16,074 nt of DNA from Myxococcales bacterium (GTDB lineage: Bacteria > Myxococcota_A > Polyangia > Polyangiales > Houyiibacteriaceae). The stretch covers positions 1-16,074 of the forward strand of contig JABDJF010000169.1 of assembly GCA_013002645.1 (NCBI GenBank), written 5' to 3'. The position numbers were made by a program, and so were the translations under genes. Positions 13,400 to 16,074 of the stretch are shown here, in pieces. Positions within the stretch are counted from its first letter, which is position 1, and each line of letters begins with the position of its first letter. The notes beneath the pieces were generated by a model. The model had not been told where the DNA came from and ran no database searches. It worked only from the letters and a program-made list of their open reading frames with translations.

Positions 13400-15598
13400 A
13401 TGAATGCTTATAGACTTGGGTTGGTTCTCGCCGCGATTGTCGCGGTGGGTTGCAGTGGTTCGGGAGACAGCGACTCGAGAGGCGGAGGCGGCTCCGGCGG
13501 CAGCTCCGGAGCGAGCGGCGCGGGCGGCCAAGCGGGCGCTTCGGGAAGCGGCGGAGGCGGGGGAAGCGGCGGCGTCGAGACCTGCGAGTCGTCCTTGCTC
13601 TGCGGCACGCCTTCGGTCTGCTGTGAGGTGGGCGACGAATGCTTCGAAGGCGCGTGCGTCGCGCCCTGCGCATCTGGCATCCGCTGCGGCGGCGCCGGAT
13701 CGGTCTGCTGCCCGATGGGCGACGTCTGCCTCGCCAGCGCATGCGCGACGCCGGGCGCGTCCTGCACCGACAGCTTCGACTGCCCCGAAGGCCATTTCTG
13801 CGAGCCGACGCTCTCTCAGTGCCTGCCCCAACCGACGGGCCCGCTCTGCGAGCTCCGTCCCGAATCCGTCACGTTTGAACCGACGATCGAGTGGCACTGG
13901 GAAGGATGGAGCCTCGACGATCGCTACCGCCAAGTTCAGTCGACCCCAGCGATCGCCGATGTCGACGCGGATGGCCTGCCGGAGGTAGTCACGGTCGCGT
14001 ACCGGTCCAACGCAAACAACATGCTCGTCATGCTCAACGGCGAAGATGGCAGCGAGAACCTGATGATTCCGGATAGCACCTACAACGTGCGATGGGGAAC
14101 CGGCGCTGCGATTGGAAATCTCGACCCCGATGCGGAGCTAGAGATCGTCTTCATGACAATCGACCGTGCACTGGTCGTGATCGAACATGACGGCACGGAG
14201 AAGTGGACCGCGGACGTCAGTGGCGGAGAAAAGCAGGGCTATCCGGCGCTCGCAAATCTGGATGAAGACCCCGAAGCCGAGGTCGTGATCGGCGGCAAAT
14301 GGTTCGACAACGACGGAACCCTGATGCAGGACAAGGGTTGGATCGGTTGCAACGGCGAGTGGTGCATCACCGCGGTTGCGGACTTCAATGACGACGGCCG
14401 ACTCGATATCGTTTGTGGCAACAAGGTCTACGAGTCGGACGGAACTCTCGTCTGGGAGAACCCGGCGGCACCGGATGGGTTCGTAGCCGTCGCCGACATG
14501 ACCCTCGACGGAAACCCAGACGTGGTGAGCATCAGCGCCGGGAACGCCAGAGTGCTGAACGGCGTGGATGGTACGGTGGTCTTCGGGCCGGTGCCCATCC
14601 CGGGCGGTGGCGTCGGGGGCGCGCCTACGGTGGCCGACTTCGACGGAGACGGACGCCCGGAGTTCGCGGCCGCAGGACGCGGAAACTACGCCGTCTATGA
14701 TTTGGACTGCGCGGGCGACCCGGTGCCGACGGAGCTCTGCAGCACCGGCCGCAGCGATGGGATTCTCTGGTCGATCGCCGTGCAGGATCTCTCCTCGAGC
14801 GTCACCGGTTCGAGCGTGTTCGACTTCGAAGGCGATGGAAAGGCCGAGGTCGTCTACAACGACGAGTGTCATCTTTACATTTTGTCCGGCGAAGACGGCA
14901 GCGAGCTTCTCAAGTTGGAGAACTCCTCGCGCACGGCGGCGGAGTACCCCTTGATCGTGGATGTCGACGCCGACGGAAATTCCGAGTTCGTCGTACCCGC
15001 CAACGACGATCAAATCGTCCGCGACAACTGCGCCGTGGGCACGCACGGCTTGCTCGCCTTCGGCGACACGAACGACAAGTGGGTACGGACTCGGCAGGTC
15101 TGGAACCAGCACACGTATCATGTCACGAACGTGGAAGCTTCAGGTACGATCCCCGCGCAGGAGAACGACAGCTGGTCGGGGAACGGGCTGAACAACTACC
15201 GCCAAAACGTCCAAGGCGAAGGCGTCTTCAACGCTCCGGATCTCTCGGTCGCCGGGCTTTCGGTGAACACGAGCTCGTGCCCGAGCGCGATCACGATTCA
15301 GGCGCAGATCGCCAACACCGGCTCGCTGGGGGTCGCTGCCGGGGTTCCGGTCGGCTTCTACCAAGGGGTCCTGCCCGACGGTGTGCTGCTCGGATTCGAG
15401 ACGACGACGGTGCCGTTGTTGCCGGGCCAAACCGAGACCCTTTTGTGGGAGTACATTCCGGAGTCCGGGGACATTGGGCCCTGGGATTTCTACGTGACGG
15501 TAGACGACGAAGCGGCCGGGCTTTCAGTGGAGCTCGAGTGCGCGGAGGACAACAACGAAGACAGCGTAGGCGCCGCACGGTGCCTGGTGGTGCAGTAA
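13400..15598 (+). CDS. Surface lipoprotein with Cys-rich repeats, FG-GAP/VCBS-type beta-propeller and CARDB-like domain
   Basis: This is a 732-residue lipoprotein: the signal ends AVGC with lipid at Cys18. A Gly/Ser/Ala-rich flexible linker follows (24-59). Two tandem cysteine modules come next (about 67-90 and 96-122); both contain SVCC-xxGD-xC and a further Cys. Then come eight calcium-binding-type repeats at about 187, 241, 287, 328, 366, 413, 475 and 521, for example DVDADGLPEVV, DFNDDGRLDIV and DFDGDGRPEFA. They fit a seven- or eight-bladed beta-propeller. Residues about 613-725 resemble a CARDB-like immunoglobulin-type adhesion domain (DLSVAGLSVN; IANTGSLGVAAGVPVGFY). The layout suggests a stalked surface protein for binding or adhesion; the ligand is unknown. 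It follows the DUF1552 gene by 53 bases and has its own extended -10 promoter. Confidence 0.92.
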   Translation: MNAYRLGLVLAAIVAVGCSGSGDSDSRGGGGSGGSSGASGAGGQAGASGSGGGGGSGGVETCESSLLCGTPSVCCEVGDECFEGACVAPCASGIRCGGAGSVCCPMGDVCLASACATPGASCTDSFDCPEGHFCEPTLSQCLPQPTGPLCELRPESVTFEPTIEWHWEGWSLDDRYRQVQSTPAIADVDADGLPEVVTVAYRSNANNMLVMLNGEDGSENLMIPDSTYNVRWGTGAAIGNLDPDAELEIVFMTIDRALVVIEHDGTEKWTADVSGGEKQGYPALANLDEDPEAEVVIGGKWFDNDGTLMQDKGWIGCNGEWCITAVADFNDDGRLDIVCGNKVYESDGTLVWENPAAPDGFVAVADMTLDGNPDVVSISAGNARVLNGVDGTVVFGPVPIPGGGVGGAPTVADFDGDGRPEFAAAGRGNYAVYDLDCAGDPVPTELCSTGRSDGILWSIAVQDLSSSVTGSSVFDFEGDGKAEVVYNDECHLYILSGEDGSELLKLENSSRTAAEYPLIVDVDADGNSEFVVPANDDQIVRDNCAVGTHGLLAFGDTNDKWVRTRQVWNQHTYHVTNVEASGTIPAQENDSWSGNGLNNYRQNVQGEGVFNAPDLSVAGLSVNTSSCPSAITIQAQIANTGSLGVAAGVPVGFYQGVLPDGVLLGFETTTVPLLPGQTETLLWEYIPESGDIGPWDFYVTVDDEAAGLSVELECAEDNNEDSVGAARCLVVQ

Positions 15599-15650
15599 CG
15601 GAAGTCGCCTCGATTGGCCCTAAGGCTACCCGCTCTGCCATGATAGACTT

Positions 15651-15655
15651 GGAGG
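15651..15655 (+). promoter_or_regulatory. Ribosome binding site deciding the start of the small membrane protein gene
   Basis: GGAGG lies three bases before ATG 15659 and six bases before the next in-frame codon, GTG 15662. The spacing slightly favours the GTG, but the difference is one residue. The 60-base gap after the lipoprotein gene shows no convincing hairpin terminator and no clear promoter, so read-through from the lipoprotein gene is possible. Confidence 0.55.
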
Positions 15656-15658
15656 TGG

Positions 15659-16042
15659 ATGGTGGAATCGATCGGGATTTGCGAGACGCACGAGCTCCTT
15701 CTGGATCGGAACGGGGAATGCGAGATGTGTCGCCTGAGCCTCGTCCCGTCCAAGGCGCCGCCGAGCTCGAGCTCCTGGTGGGCGTTGATCATCCCGCTCC
15801 TGCTGCTCGGCGCCGGTATCGCCTGGGCGCTGTCATCGTTTGGAACGGCGCCCGATGCCACGCCGCAGCGAGGTGTCCAGAGCGCCCAGCCGCGACCAGC
15901 CGCCGCCGCCTCCGTCACGCCGGAGCGGAGCGAGGCCGATCCGAAACCTGAAACTGCTCCGCCCACGAAGGAGCTCCCAACGCCGGACCGGAACCTTGCG
16001 ATGGACGAAATCCCCGTGCCCCAGCGGCCCAGCGATCCGTGA
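15659..16042 (+). CDS. Small single-pass membrane protein with zinc-ribbon-like N-terminus
   Basis: I do not recognise a named family for this 127-residue protein. The N-terminus has Cys8-xx-His11 and Cys21-xx-Cys24 (ICETH, CEMC), spaced like a small zinc ribbon. A transmembrane helix follows at about 39-61 (WWALIIPLLLLGAGIAWAL), then a Pro/Ala-rich, low-complexity tail of 65 residues. A C-terminal periplasmic or cytoplasmic domain such as a thioredoxin-like fold might be expected after such a linker, but the frame stops at 16042 and nothing more can be seen in the last 32 bases of the window. Coding is supported by the strong GGAGG and the sensible hydrophobic pattern. Function is unknown. 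Confidence 0.72.
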   Translation: MVESIGICETHELLLDRNGECEMCRLSLVPSKAPPSSSSWWALIIPLLLLGAGIAWALSSFGTAPDATPQRGVQSAQPRPAAAASVTPERSEADPKPETAPPTKELPTPDRNLAMDEIPVPQRPSDP

Positions 16043-16074
16043 CCCGAAGCCGCCGAGCTCGGTCGGGCCCAGTG

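Noticed and set aside
13469..13575. Repetitive GC-rich stretch as a tandem repeat or CRISPR-like array
   Set aside because: It is the coding sequence of the Gly/Ser linker of the lipoprotein; units vary in length and no direct repeat with spacers exists.
14138..15121. Minus-strand open frame of 327 codons
   Set aside because: It is antisense to the repeat region of the FG-GAP lipoprotein; the regular Asp/Gly codons of the repeats keep the opposite strand open.

Overview
This is a GC-rich, gene-dense bacterial window with ten protein genes, no RNA genes, no CRISPR array and no insertion sequence. No gap between genes exceeds about 110 bases. The gene content suggests a myxobacterium-like organism (Myxococcota). 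The signs are a paired DUF1592 lipoprotein and DUF1552 Tat protein, a surface lipoprotein with a long Gly/Ser linker and FG-GAP-type repeats, a type II secretion GspC, and sterol biosynthesis genes. I cannot assign a genus. Planctomycetes also carry DUF1592/DUF1552 genes, so the phylum call is an inference.

Left edge (1-2374) is a sterol module. A cycloeucalenol cycloisomerase (plant CPI1-like, cut by the window edge) and a CYP51 sterol 14-alpha-demethylase lie on the minus strand. They overlap by four bases (ATGA). A 3Fe-4S-type ferredoxin is read divergently from a 49-base gap and probably supplies electrons to CYP51. In plants these two enzymes act one after the other (cycloeucalenol to obtusifoliol, then 14-alpha-demethylation). 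The module therefore suggests a cycloartenol-type sterol route in a bacterium. Further sterol genes would be expected to the left of position 1.

Middle (2379-10123) holds a minus-strand protein that joins two GNAT acetyltransferase-like domains to a C-terminal cyclic-nucleotide-binding domain, then a CPBP-family membrane protein. Divergent from these is a stand-alone gspC. Convergent to gspC is a two-gene unit, tesB (acyl-CoA thioesterase II) followed by a large MscK-like mechanosensitive channel, again joined by an ATGA overlap.

Right part (10124-16074) is a plus-strand envelope region. A DUF1592-family lipoprotein with a TTG start and a DUF1552 Tat-exported protein overlap by four bases. 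They are followed by a large FG-GAP/CARDB lipoprotein with its own extended -10 promoter, then a small single-pass membrane protein with a zinc-ribbon-like N-terminus. The gap between tesB and the DUF1592 gene contains a recognisable promoter, an imperfect inverted repeat and a perfect short palindrome.

Three gene pairs share the same ATGA stop/start overlap, so translational coupling is common here. At least one promoter, and perhaps two, sit so close to the start codon that the mRNA would be leaderless or nearly so.
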